From Streptomyces nigra (GTDB lineage Bacteria; Actinomycetota; Actinomycetes; Streptomycetales; Streptomycetaceae): a stretch of DNA of 64,000 nt. A program made the position numbers and the translations under genes. Below are positions 25,948 through 34,125 of the stretch, piece after piece. The stretch lies in assembly GCF_003074055.1 (NCBI RefSeq), contig NZ_CP029043.1, forward strand, positions 5,634,501 through 5,698,500, in the 5' to 3' direction. The notes beneath the pieces are model-generated. The model searched no databases and was not told the DNA's origin. It saw only the letters and a list, made by a program, of their open reading frames with translations. The first letter of the stretch is position 1. Each line of letters starts with the position of its first letter.

Positions 25948-28101
25948 ATGGACGACCGTGAGCTGAACGCCGAAGCCGATGCCATCCTCGCCGAGCTCGT
26001 CGGCACCCCCGGGGCGCGACTGCGGGAGGACCAGTGGCAGGCGGTGGCGGCGCTGGTGCGCGAGCGCCGGCGGGCCCTGGTGGTCCAGCGGACCGGCTGG
26101 GGGAAGTCGGCGGTGTACTTCGTCGCGACCGCGCTGCTGCGACGGCGGGGCGCGGGACCGACGGTGATCGTGTCGCCGCTGCTCGCGCTGATGCGCAACC
26201 AGGTCGAGTCGGCGGCACGGGCCGGCATCCGCGCCCGCACCATCAACTCGGCCAACCCCGAGGAGTGGGAGACCATCCACGGCGAGATCGAACGCGGTGA
26301 GACCGACGTGCTCCTCGTCAGCCCCGAGCGCCTCAACTCCGTCGACTTCCGCGACCAGATGCTGCCCAAGCTGGCGGCCACCACCGGTCTGCTCGTCGTC
26401 GACGAGGCGCACTGCATCTCCGACTGGGGCCACGACTTCCGCCCGGACTACCGCCGGTTGCGCGCCATGCTCGCCGAACTGTCGCCCGGCGTCCCCGTGC
26501 TGGCCACGACGGCGACGGCCAACGCGCGCGTGACGGCCGATGTGGCCGAGCAGCTGGGCACCGGCGCCGGAGAGGCCCTGGTGCTGCGTGGACCGCTGGA
26601 GCGGGAGAGCCTGCGGCTGGGCGTGGTCCGGCTGCCGGACGCCGCGCACCGCCTCGGGTGGCTCGCGGAGCACCTGGAGGAGCTGCAGGGCTCGGGCATC
26701 ATCTACACGCTGACGGTCGCCGCCGCCGAGGAGGCCACCGCGTTCCTGCGGCAGCGGGGCTTCCCCGTCGCGTCCTACACGGGCCGCACGGAGAACGCCG
26801 ACCGGCTGCAGGCGGAGAACGACCTGCTGGCGAACCGGGTCAAGGCGCTGGTGGCGACCTCCGCCCTCGGTATGGGCTTCGACAAGCCGGACCTGGGCTT
26901 CGTCGTGCACCTCGGCTCGCCCTCCTCGCCGATCGCCTACTACCAGCAGGTCGGACGGGCCGGACGCGGCGTCGAGCACGCCGACGTGCTGCTCCTGCCG
27001 GGCCAGGAGGACGAGGCGATCTGGCGCTACTTCGCCGACACGGCCTTCCCGCCCGAGTCGCAGGTCCGCCAGACCCTCGCCGCGCTCGCGGACGCGGGAC
27101 GTCCGCTGTCCGTGCCCGCCCTGGAGGCGTCGGTGGACCTGCGCCGCAGCAGGCTGGAGACGATGCTGAAGGTGCTGGACGTCGACGGCGCGGTCAAGCG
27201 GGTCAAGGGCGGCTGGACGGCGACGGGCGCCGAGTGGGTGTACGACGCCGAGCGCTACGCGCGCGTGGCGCGTCAGCGGGCGGCCGAGCAGCAGGCGATG
27301 CGCGACTACGTCGGTACGACCCAGTGCCGGATGGAGTTCCTGCGCCGGCAGCTCGACGACGAGGGGGCCGCCCCCTGCGGCCGCTGCGACAACTGCGCCG
27401 GCGCCTGGGCCGACGCGTCCGTGTCGTCGGAGACGCTGACCGGCGCGGCCAAGGAACTGGACCGCCCCGGCGTGGAGATCGAACCGCGCCGGATGTGGCC
27501 CACCGGGATGCCCGCGCTGGGCATCGAGCTCAAGGGCCGCATCCCGGCGGGTGAGCAGTGCTCCACGGGGCGCGCCCTGGGACGGCTCTCGGACATCGGC
27601 TGGGGCAACCGGCTGCGCCCCCTGCTCGCCGAGAACGCGCCCGACGGGCCCGTCCCCGACGACGTGCTGAAGGCCGTGGTGGCCGTCCTCGCCGACTGGG
27701 CGCGCTCCCCGGGCGGCTGGGCGCCGGACGTCCCCGACGCCGTGCAACGGCCCGTGGGCGTGGTCGCCGTCCCCTCGCTGACCCGCCCCGAGCTGGTGGG
27801 CTCCCTCGCGCGCGGGGTCGCGTCCATCGGCCGCATGCCGTTCCTGGGCGCGCTGACGTACGTCGCGGAGGACGGCGCGCACGCGGCCCGGCGCAGCAAC
27901 TCCGCCCAGCGTCTGAAGGGGCTGTCCCAGGCGTTCACCGTCTCCGCGGAACTGGCCGACGCGCTGGCGGCCACGCCCGGCCCCGTGCTGCTGGTGGACG
28001 ACTGCACGGACACCGGCTGGACGCTCGCCGTCGCCGCCCGGCTGCTGCGCAGGTCGGGGAGCGGGGAGGTGCTGCCGCTGGTGCTGGCGGCGACGGGGTG
28101 A
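25948..28101 (+). CDS. RecQ-family DNA helicase fused to a C-terminal phosphoribosyltransferase-like domain
   Basis: 717 aa from ATG 25948 (GGAG just upstream; an in-frame TTG at 25936 is less likely). The RecQ core is complete: LREDQWQAV motif 0, Walker A TGWGKS (K53), DEAH D152-H155 followed by CISDWGHDFR, and motif VI QQVGRAGRG. The zinc subdomain has four cysteines (QCRMEF ... CGRCDNC). There is no HRDC domain. From about residue 570 the sequence turns into a ComF/PyrE-like phosphoribosyltransferase: VGVVAVPSLTRPELVGSLA, a hydrophobic hood region, and the PRPP loop LLVDDCTDTGWTL (D684-D685 to T692). The fusion would tie 3'-5' unwinding to a PRPP-dependent or degraded PRTase activity. The role is unknown. 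Confidence 0.88.
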   Translation: MDDRELNAEADAILAELVGTPGARLREDQWQAVAALVRERRRALVVQRTGWGKSAVYFVATALLRRRGAGPTVIVSPLLALMRNQVESAARAGIRARTINSANPEEWETIHGEIERGETDVLLVSPERLNSVDFRDQMLPKLAATTGLLVVDEAHCISDWGHDFRPDYRRLRAMLAELSPGVPVLATTATANARVTADVAEQLGTGAGEALVLRGPLERESLRLGVVRLPDAAHRLGWLAEHLEELQGSGIIYTLTVAAAEEATAFLRQRGFPVASYTGRTENADRLQAENDLLANRVKALVATSALGMGFDKPDLGFVVHLGSPSSPIAYYQQVGRAGRGVEHADVLLLPGQEDEAIWRYFADTAFPPESQVRQTLAALADAGRPLSVPALEASVDLRRSRLETMLKVLDVDGAVKRVKGGWTATGAEWVYDAERYARVARQRAAEQQAMRDYVGTTQCRMEFLRRQLDDEGAAPCGRCDNCAGAWADASVSSETLTGAAKELDRPGVEIEPRRMWPTGMPALGIELKGRIPAGEQCSTGRALGRLSDIGWGNRLRPLLAENAPDGPVPDDVLKAVVAVLADWARSPGGWAPDVPDAVQRPVGVVAVPSLTRPELVGSLARGVASIGRMPFLGALTYVAEDGAHAARRSNSAQRLKGLSQAFTVSAELADALAATPGPVLLVDDCTDTGWTLAVAARLLRRSGSGEVLPLVLAATG

Positions 28102-28186
28102 TGCGGGGGGCGTCGGTGGTCGAGGGGGCGCACGTGGGTGGGGACGAGGGCGTGGACGTGGGTGGTTGTCGTGTCCCTGGTCGGAC

Positions 28187-28195
28187 TTATCCACA
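28187..28195 (+). promoter_or_regulatory. Isolated DnaA-box sequence
   Basis: TTATCCACA is an exact match to the classical DnaA box, 41 nt upstream of the DUF4192 gene start. A single site could bind DnaA weakly. It may also be chance. Confidence 0.35.
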
Positions 28196-28235
28196 GGCCC
28201 AAGCGGAGTTCTGAGTTCCGCGAGATCGTCGGCGC

Positions 28236-29786
28236 ATGACGAACCACAGCGGAACGACTGGATCTCCCGGATCTCCCGACAACGACGACCCCGTGGGCGG
28301 CGAGCGGCGGCGCGCCCGGCGGGCCACCGACCTCGACCGCGTCCCGGCGGTGCAGGAGCGCCCCCTGCCCGAGCACCAGGTCACCCTCCGCACCCCGGAG
28401 GAGCTGGCCGACGCCCTGCCGTATCTGCTGGGGTACCGCCCGGAGGACAGCATCGTGCTGGTCGCGCTGCACGACGCGGACGGCCGGGGACGGTTCGGCG
28501 GCCGGGCGCGGCTCGGCATTCCGGCGACCGCCGACGACTGGGACTCCGCCGCCGGGCAGCTCGCCCACGGCCTCGTGACGGGCAGCGAGCGCAGGGGCGC
28601 CAAGCCGGAGCAGATGGTCGCCTTCCTCTGCCGGGAACCGGCGAAGGGCGAGACCGGCCGGCAGGTCATGGAGCGGCTCCGCCCGCTCGCCCAGAAGATC
28701 CGCCTGGCCTGCGGCAGCCTGGACGTCCCCGTCGTCGAGGCCCTGTGCATCTCGGACGGCCGCTTCTGGTCGTACTGCTGCGACCGCGGCGAATGCTGCC
28801 CGCCCGAAGGTCGGCCCATGGGCCTCCCGGGTACGTCCGTCCTGGCGGCGGCGGCCGCCTACGCGGGAGTCCAGGTGCGCGGCACCCTCCGTCAGCTGAG
28901 GGCGCGGCTGCAGCCCTTGGAGACCGGGGCGGCGCTGGAGCAGGAGGTCGCCCTCGACACCGTCGGCATGGAACTGGTCCCTCGGGTCCTCGACGAATCG
29001 ACACGGGCGGGCGTCGCGGCGGAGACGCTGGAACTCGCCGAGCGGATGCTGCGCCGGTTCGCCGAGTCCCCGGTCATGTCCGAAGCGCTCCTCTCGGACC
29101 TGCGCGACGACGAACTGCTCGGACACGACGAGGCCGCGCGACTGATTCTGGGCCTCCAGGACCGTGCGACCCGTGACCGGGTGGCCGAGTGGATGGAGGA
29201 CGGCGAGGCCCCTCCCGCCCTCCGCATGTGGCGCGCGTTGTCCCGCCGGTGCGTCCGGCCGTACCACGAGCACGCGGCGGCGCCCCTGACGCTGGCGGGC
29301 TGGGTGGCCTGGTCCAGCGGCGACGAACTGGAGGCCCGGGAAGCCTTCGCCATGGCCCTCGCGGCGGACCCCGACTATCTCTTCGCCCGCCTGCTGCACC
29401 AGGCCTGCAACGAGGGACTCGACCCGGAGTCGATCCGCCGCTGCCTGCGAGCGGAACGCACGGGGCGGCAGCGGAAGATCGCCGAAGCGCCGGGAACGGT
29501 GGACGCAGCGCCGGAGGAGGGCCTCCTGACCGGGCACCACCCCTCGGCGGCCGCCCCGGAGGGCTCGCACTCGGCGGCCAAGACCCCCGTACGCGAGCGC
29601 CGGCCCAAGATCCCCCGCCCGCGTACGTCCGCCGGCACGCACCCCGGCCCCGCACGACCGGGTACCACCGCTTCCCGTGCCACCAAGAGGACGGCTGACC
29701 GCCGCACACCGAGGAAGCGTCCGGAAGGCCGGACCACCGCCGGCCCGGACGGCGGGTGCGACGGGACCGAACGTACGGCGATGTGA
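28236..29786 (+). CDS. DUF4192 domain protein
   Basis: 516 aa. The DUF4192 features are the N-terminal block LRTPEELADALPYLLGYRPEDSIVLVAL (in part), a middle segment with VVEALCISDGRFWSYCCDRGECCPPEGRPM, and helical repeats ending in LAGWVAWSSGDELEAREAFAMALAADPDY that resemble a TPR. The family is common in actinobacteria and has no established function. The CC...CC cluster in the middle could bind metal. The last 100 residues are low-complexity, basic and Pro-rich. It lies 134 nt after the RecQ-PRTase gene in the same direction. Confidence 0.85.
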   Translation: MTNHSGTTGSPGSPDNDDPVGGERRRARRATDLDRVPAVQERPLPEHQVTLRTPEELADALPYLLGYRPEDSIVLVALHDADGRGRFGGRARLGIPATADDWDSAAGQLAHGLVTGSERRGAKPEQMVAFLCREPAKGETGRQVMERLRPLAQKIRLACGSLDVPVVEALCISDGRFWSYCCDRGECCPPEGRPMGLPGTSVLAAAAAYAGVQVRGTLRQLRARLQPLETGAALEQEVALDTVGMELVPRVLDESTRAGVAAETLELAERMLRRFAESPVMSEALLSDLRDDELLGHDEAARLILGLQDRATRDRVAEWMEDGEAPPALRMWRALSRRCVRPYHEHAAAPLTLAGWVAWSSGDELEAREAFAMALAADPDYLFARLLHQACNEGLDPESIRRCLRAERTGRQRKIAEAPGTVDAAPEEGLLTGHHPSAAAPEGSHSAAKTPVRERRPKIPRPRTSAGTHPGPARPGTTASRATKRTADRRTPRKRPEGRTTAGPDGGCDGTERTAM

Positions 29787-29873
29787 CCGACCGGATCGAG
29801 GACGTTCGAGGCCACCGGACCGACGGTTCCCCGGACCGCCCACCCCGGATGATCCCCACCCACAGAAGGGAGT

Positions 29874-29907
29874 GTTTATCGTCAGGCAGACGACTATGAT
29901 CGCCGCA
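29874..29907 (+). promoter_or_regulatory. Leaderless promoter with NrtR-like operator
   Basis: TATGAT (29895-29900) stands 6 nt before ATG 29907. An imperfect inverted repeat, TTATCGTC-AGGCA-GACGACTA (about 29876-29896), covers the -35 to -10 interval and is a plausible site for autorepression by the encoded regulator. Confidence 0.5.
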
Positions 29908-30665
29908 TGCCCTACGACCCGTCAGCCTTTCCGCCCTTCGCCGTCACCGTGGACCTGGTCGTGCTGACCGTGCGCCGTCACGCCTTGTGTGCGCTGGCGA
30001 TCCGCAGGGGTGAGCCCCCGTTCCAGGGGCGCTGGGCGCTCCCGGGCGGGTTCGTGCGGGCCGACGAGGACCTGGCGCAGGCGGCGGCGCGCGAGTTGGC
30101 CGAGGAGACCGGACTGCGGGCGCACGACCCGGGCGCCCCGGCCCAGGACTACGGCGCTCACCTGGAGCAGCTCGCGACCTACGGCGACCCGGACCGGGAC
30201 CCCCGGATGCGGGTGGTCAGCGTCGCCCACCTGGCGCTCGCCCCCGACCTGCCCGCGCCCAAGGCGGGCGGCGACGCGAGCAACGCACGATGGGCACCGG
30301 TCGACGAACTGCTGCAGCAGGGCGGTTACGGCCGGGACGGCGAGCCCGTCGCGCCGCTCGCCTTCGATCACGCGCAGATCCTCTCCGACGGAGTGGAGCG
30401 CGCCCGGTCGAAGATCGAGTACTCGTCGCTGGCCACGGCGTTCTGCCCCGCCGAGTTCACCGTGGGCGAGCTGCGACGCGTGTACGAGGCGGTGTGGGGC
30501 GTGGCGCTCGACCCGCGCAACTTCCATCGCAAGGTGACGGGCACGCCGGGGTTCCTCGTCCCGACCGGCGGCACCACCACCCGCCAGGGCGGGCGCCCGG
30601 CCCAGCTGTTCCGGGCCGGCGGAGCGACGCTGCTCAACCCCCCGATGCTGCGCCCCGAGGTCTGA
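29907..30665 (+). CDS. Nudix hydrolase with C-terminal winged helix, NrtR-like regulator
   Basis: 252 aa. The N-terminal Nudix domain has an intact box (GGFVRADEDLAQAAARELAE then ETGL), with all consensus Glu/Arg positions present, so hydrolysis is possible. The C-terminal part (ATAFCPAEFTVGELRRVYEAVW ... NFHRKVTGTPGFLVP) is the winged helix of NrtR-type repressors, which sense ADP-ribose and control NAD metabolism. Start ATG has no ribosome site and is preceded at 6 nt by a -10 hexamer, which suggests a leaderless mRNA and autoregulation. The target genes are not adjacent. The ADP-ribose link to the ARH-family gene in this window is only thematic. Confidence 0.85.
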   Translation: MPYDPSAFPPFAVTVDLVVLTVRRHALCALAIRRGEPPFQGRWALPGGFVRADEDLAQAAARELAEETGLRAHDPGAPAQDYGAHLEQLATYGDPDRDPRMRVVSVAHLALAPDLPAPKAGGDASNARWAPVDELLQQGGYGRDGEPVAPLAFDHAQILSDGVERARSKIEYSSLATAFCPAEFTVGELRRVYEAVWGVALDPRNFHRKVTGTPGFLVPTGGTTTRQGGRPAQLFRAGGATLLNPPMLRPEV

Positions 30666-30697
30666 CCCGCGGCCTGCATGACGCCCGGCACTACGCC

Positions 30698-30895
30698 ATG
30701 CGCGGTGGCCCGTACCACGCTCCGCACGGCGGTCCACGCCAGACCCCGTACCACGCCCCGCACGGCGGCCCGCACCACGCCCCGCACGGCGGCCCGCACG
30801 GCGACCGCCGCACGCCCCGCCCGGCGACCCACTACACGACGCCCCGTTCGGCGTCCGTGCAGCGGGCCTTGCCCTACCCGAAAAAACGGACATAG
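30698..30895 (+). CDS. Possible small His/Gly/Pro-repeat protein
   Basis: A 65-codon open frame from ATG 30698 that encodes three PHGGP-containing repeats (PYHAPHGGPRQTP, PYHAPHGGP, HHAPHGGP) and a basic tail ending YPKKRT. The DNA is a tandem array of about 24-bp units (see the repeat entry). No ribosome site precedes the ATG and another frame is also open, so translation is doubtful. If made, the His-rich repeats could bind metal. Confidence 0.25.
   Translation: MRGGPYHAPHGGPRQTPYHAPHGGPHHAPHGGPHGDRRTPRPATHYTTPRSASVQRALPYPKKRT
30704..30812. repeat. Degenerate 24-bp tandem repeat
   Basis: The unit TACCACGCCCCGCACGGCGG plus CCCG recurs three times with variation, partly separated by CGCCAGACCCCG. 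It lies between the Nudix and ABC transporter genes. Confidence 0.6.
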
Positions 30896-30903
30896 CGCGC
30901 TAT
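30892..30903. promoter_or_regulatory. 12-bp palindrome before the ABC transporter gene
   Basis: ATAGCGCGCTAT is a perfect palindrome. It overlaps a possible -10 (TATCTT, 30901-30906) located 7 nt before GTG 30914, so it could be an operator. Confidence 0.4.
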
Positions 30904-30913
30904 CTTGCTGCGG

Positions 30914-32959
30914 GTGATCCAGGCCATCGGATTGACCAGCGACCCTCGCAAGGACCTTCCCCCCGCCGCCGACGACGTGTCGTTCGAGGCGCGCGCGGGG
31001 CACGTCACCGCGTTGCTCGGGGGGCCGGGTGCGGGCAAGACCACGGTGCTCAGACTCATGCTCGAACTCCAACGGGGCCGTGGTGTCACCTACTTCAGGG
31101 GCCGCCCCCTCCACCGCATCGCCCATCCCTCACGGGAGGTGGGCGTACTCCTCGGGGACGTGCCCGGTCATCCGGCCCGCACGGTCCGCGGTCATCTGCG
31201 CATGCTCTGCGCGGCGGCCGGTGTCCCCGCCCGGCGCGCCGACGAGGTGCTGGAGGGCGTCGGCCTGGTCAGCCTGCGCGACGAACGGCTCTCCACGCTC
31301 TCGCGCGGCATGGACCGCCGTCTCGGGCTGGCCTGCGCCCTGCTGACCGACCCGCACACCCTTGTGCTCGACGACCCCACCAGCGGGCTCTCGACACGGG
31401 AGAAGCGCTGGATGCACGGCATGCTGCGCGCGCACGTCGCCCACGGCGGCACCGTCCTGCTCACCACGCCGGACCCCAAGGAGGCCGCGCGCACCGCCGA
31501 CCAGGTCGTCACCCTGGAGCGAGGACGCGTCGTCGCCGACCAGGAGGCGGCCGACTTCGCCCGCACCCGGCTGCGTCCCCGGGTCGCCGTCCGCACCCCC
31601 CACGCCCCCCGTCTCGCCACCCTGCTCACCAAGGAGGCCCGCGCCACGCACCGCTCGGTCGAGGTCGTGCGCGAGAGCGGCAACCGGCTGTCGGTGTACG
31701 GCAGTACATGCGCCGACGTGGGGGAGACGGCGTTCCGCAACGGCATCCCGGTCCATCAACTCGCCGACGAGGTGGGGGACATGGGGCCTAGGGCGTCGAC
31801 CACGGCCGACCGGTCCGCCGGCGAGGCCCGGGCCGACGTGGCACCGCAGCGCAAGGCAGCCGCATCGCGGTCCGAGGGGTCCCGCGAGCAGGCGGCGACA
31901 CGTGCCCGCAGCGGCGGCCCGACCCGCGCCACCGGCACCGCGACCTCCTCCGCGACGGAGTCCGCAACGTCGTCCACCGCGTCCGCCCCGGTGCGCAAGC
32001 GGCGTCAGCGGTCCGTCACGGCTCCGGACACCGAGGCGCGCACCCCGCAGGCACGCTCGGGCGACCGGCAGCGCACCGAGCCGGAGGCCGAGGCGTCCGA
32101 CACCGCACCCCGTCGGCGGGCCGCCGAGGCCGCTGCCGCCGAGCTCGACGCGCTGCCCGAGCTCCCGCCCCCCATCTCCGTCCGCCCCGCCCCCAGCCCC
32201 CTCCGCCCCCTGCGCTACGAGCTGCGGCGCGCCGCCGGTGTCGGCACCGGGTTCGTCACCTGCGGGGCCGTCCTCCTCGTGTCCGCCGTCACGGCCGTCC
32301 TGCTGGCGCGCGTCGGCCACACGCCCCGGCCCCGGCTGATGGCCGGGTGGCCCCAGCAGCTGCCGCTGCCCCCCGCGGCGCTGGGGGCCGGGCTGCTCGG
32401 GGCGCTCGCCTTCGGCGACGAGTTCCGCCATCCCGCGCTCGCGGCGGACCGCGGCACCGTCCCCCGCCGGCTGGGGCTGCTGGCCGCGAAACTCCTCGTC
32501 ACCACCGCCACCGCGCTGCTGCTCGCGGTGCTCACCCTGGGCTGCGACATCGAGATGCTCTATCTCGTATACGGCCGGGAGCTCGCGGAAGTTCCCTCGG
32601 ACTGGCTTTCGCTCACCGCCAGTTGGTTCGGGCTCGTGGTGGGCTGCGCATGGGCCGGGGTGCTCGCGGCCGGACTGTTCCGGTCCACGACGGCCGGGCT
32701 GGCGGCCGTGGTCGCGGTGCCCGTCGCCGTCGTACCCGTTGTGCAGAAGATCGTGGAGGGGCCGTCCGTGCGCACCGCGGCCGGGTTTCCGCTGCGGATC
32801 CGGGAGCTTTTGCTGAACCAGTGGCCGTTCGGCGGGGAGCGGTATGTGGAGGCCGCGGCCCGTCTGATCGCCCAACCCGTGGGTGGGGCACTGACGTTGT
32901 CCCTCGCCGCTCTGCTCGGCGCCTTCCTCTTCACGACCCTACGCGGAAAGGTCCGATGA
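30914..32959 (+). CDS. ABC transporter: ATP-binding domain fused to membrane domain
   Basis: About 681 aa from GTG 30914 (TTG 30905 is an alternative; a stop at 30893 blocks longer forms). The ABC domain has Walker A GGPGAGKTT, a divergent signature LSRGMDRRLGLA in place of LSGGQ, and Walker B LVLDDPTSG with D in place of the usual catalytic E. A linker of about 150 residues, rich in Ala, Ser, Thr, Arg and Glu (roughly 295-430), leads to about six hydrophobic segments of an ABC-2-like permease. Walker B ending in DD suggests weak ATPase activity. It lies directly upstream of whiH in the same direction. Substrate unknown. Confidence 0.8.
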   Translation: MIQAIGLTSDPRKDLPPAADDVSFEARAGHVTALLGGPGAGKTTVLRLMLELQRGRGVTYFRGRPLHRIAHPSREVGVLLGDVPGHPARTVRGHLRMLCAAAGVPARRADEVLEGVGLVSLRDERLSTLSRGMDRRLGLACALLTDPHTLVLDDPTSGLSTREKRWMHGMLRAHVAHGGTVLLTTPDPKEAARTADQVVTLERGRVVADQEAADFARTRLRPRVAVRTPHAPRLATLLTKEARATHRSVEVVRESGNRLSVYGSTCADVGETAFRNGIPVHQLADEVGDMGPRASTTADRSAGEARADVAPQRKAAASRSEGSREQAATRARSGGPTRATGTATSSATESATSSTASAPVRKRRQRSVTAPDTEARTPQARSGDRQRTEPEAEASDTAPRRRAAEAAAAELDALPELPPPISVRPAPSPLRPLRYELRRAAGVGTGFVTCGAVLLVSAVTAVLLARVGHTPRPRLMAGWPQQLPLPPAALGAGLLGALAFGDEFRHPALAADRGTVPRRLGLLAAKLLVTTATALLLAVLTLGCDIEMLYLVYGRELAEVPSDWLSLTASWFGLVVGCAWAGVLAAGLFRSTTAGLAAVVAVPVAVVPVVQKIVEGPSVRTAAGFPLRIRELLLNQWPFGGERYVEAAARLIAQPVGGALTLSLAALLGAFLFTTLRGKVR

Positions 32960-33022
32960 CGACTCTTCCCGCCCTTTATTGAATGGCCTTGCGCGCAACT
33001 CCCCGGGGATAGCTCATTTCTT

Positions 33023-33030
33023 TCCGATAA
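33023..33030 (+). promoter_or_regulatory. Sigma-WhiG-like -10 candidate upstream of whiH
   Basis: TCCGATAA resembles the -10 of WhiG/FliA promoters (GCCGATAA). whiH is a known WhiG target in S. coelicolor. No good TAAA -35 lies 15-16 nt upstream, so the call is weak. Confidence 0.35.
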
Positions 33031-33122
33031 GGCGTCAATTGCGACGGGGTGAGCGATCACCCTTTCGTGTGCTTTTCACCAAAGACCTCAAGGGAGTTGG
33101 AATCGGCGCCGACAAAGGATGC

Positions 33123-34010
33123 GTGAGTACCCTTGCGCACACCATGATGACCGCCGCCCGCGCCGCCGACTCCGGACTCGTCGGCCCGGGCGAACTCGAC
33201 CGCTACCCCTACGCCGAGGCCTCCGTCGCCGACCGCGTCGGGACCCCCACCTGGGAGGGCGCGGACCCCGAACTCGGCCGCGTCGGCCGCCGTACGGCGG
33301 GCAGCCGCGGACGCGGGCTGCACGGCCAACTCGTTCAGCAGCTCGGACAGATGATCGTCTCCGGGGACCTGGGCGCCGACCGTCCGCTCGTGCCCGAGGA
33401 GATCGGCCAGCGCTTCGAGGTCTCCCGGACCGTCGTGCGGGAGTCGCTCCGCGTCCTGGAGGCGAAGGGCCTGGTCAGTGCCCGTCCGAACGTCGGCACG
33501 CGGGTGCGCCCCGTCAGTGACTGGAACCTCCTCGACCCGGACATCATCGAGTGGCGGGCCTTCGGGCCGCAGCGCGACGACCAGCGCCGGGAGCTCAGCG
33601 AGCTGCGCTGGACGATCGAGCCGCTCGCCGCCCGTCTTGCCGCCGGGCACGGGCGCGACGACGTTCAGCAGCGCCTCTCCGACATGGTCGAGATCATGGG
33701 GCACGCGATGGGGCAGGGCGACGTCCTGACCTTCTCCCGTGCCGACGCCGAGTTCCACTCGCTGCTCATCCAGATGGCGGGCAACCGCATGCTCGAACAC
33801 CTCTCCGGCATCGTCTCGGCCGCTCTCCAGGTCTCCGGCGGCCCGGTGACCGGCTGTGACCGGCCGAACGAGACGTCCCTCGGGCAGCACGGCAGGATCG
33901 TCGACGCCCTCGCGGCCGGCGACGGCGCGGCCGCCGAGGCGGCCATGCGCCAGCTGCTCACCGTCCACCCCGAGGTGGAGCGTGTGGTGCCCGCCCCCCG
34001 CGAGCACTGA
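33123..34010 (+). CDS. whiH: WhiH-type GntR/FadR-family sporulation regulator
   Basis: 295 aa from GTG 33123 with AAAGGA close upstream. The GntR winged helix (LHGQLVQQLGQMIVSGDLGA ... VSRTVVRESLRVLEAKGLVSARPNVGTRVRP) is followed by an FCD-type ligand domain with likely metal-binding His and Asp residues (ADAEFHSLL, HGRIVDAL). An N-terminal extension of about 55 residues precedes the HTH. Length and position immediately upstream of hrdB match remembered S. coelicolor WhiH, which acts in aerial hyphae septation under sigma-WhiG control. A strong terminator follows. Confidence 0.85.
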   Translation: MSTLAHTMMTAARAADSGLVGPGELDRYPYAEASVADRVGTPTWEGADPELGRVGRRTAGSRGRGLHGQLVQQLGQMIVSGDLGADRPLVPEEIGQRFEVSRTVVRESLRVLEAKGLVSARPNVGTRVRPVSDWNLLDPDIIEWRAFGPQRDDQRRELSELRWTIEPLAARLAAGHGRDDVQQRLSDMVEIMGHAMGQGDVLTFSRADAEFHSLLIQMAGNRMLEHLSGIVSAALQVSGGPVTGCDRPNETSLGQHGRIVDALAAGDGAAAEAAMRQLLTVHPEVERVVPAPREH

Positions 34011-34082
34011 CTCCACCCCCCGGGTGCCGCGCCCGGGCGATGCCTCCCCCTCCTGGGCGTCCCCCGTACGCGCACCCTTCCC

Positions 34083-34125
34083 CGTCGGACCCGCAGGATC
34101 CACGACGGATCCTGCGGGTCCGACG
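34083..34125 (+). terminator. Strong terminator after whiH
   Basis: Perfect 19-bp stem (34083-34101 with 34107-34125) and loop ACGAC, about 70 nt beyond the whiH stop. It isolates hrdB transcription. Confidence 0.85.

Noticed and set aside
30704..30812. CRISPR array
   Set aside because: The repeats are short, degenerate and directly tandem without unique spacers, and no cas gene is present.
33099..33123. Sigma-R -35 (GGAAT) just before whiH
   Set aside because: No GTT at 18-19 nt, and the -10 would fall on the start codon.
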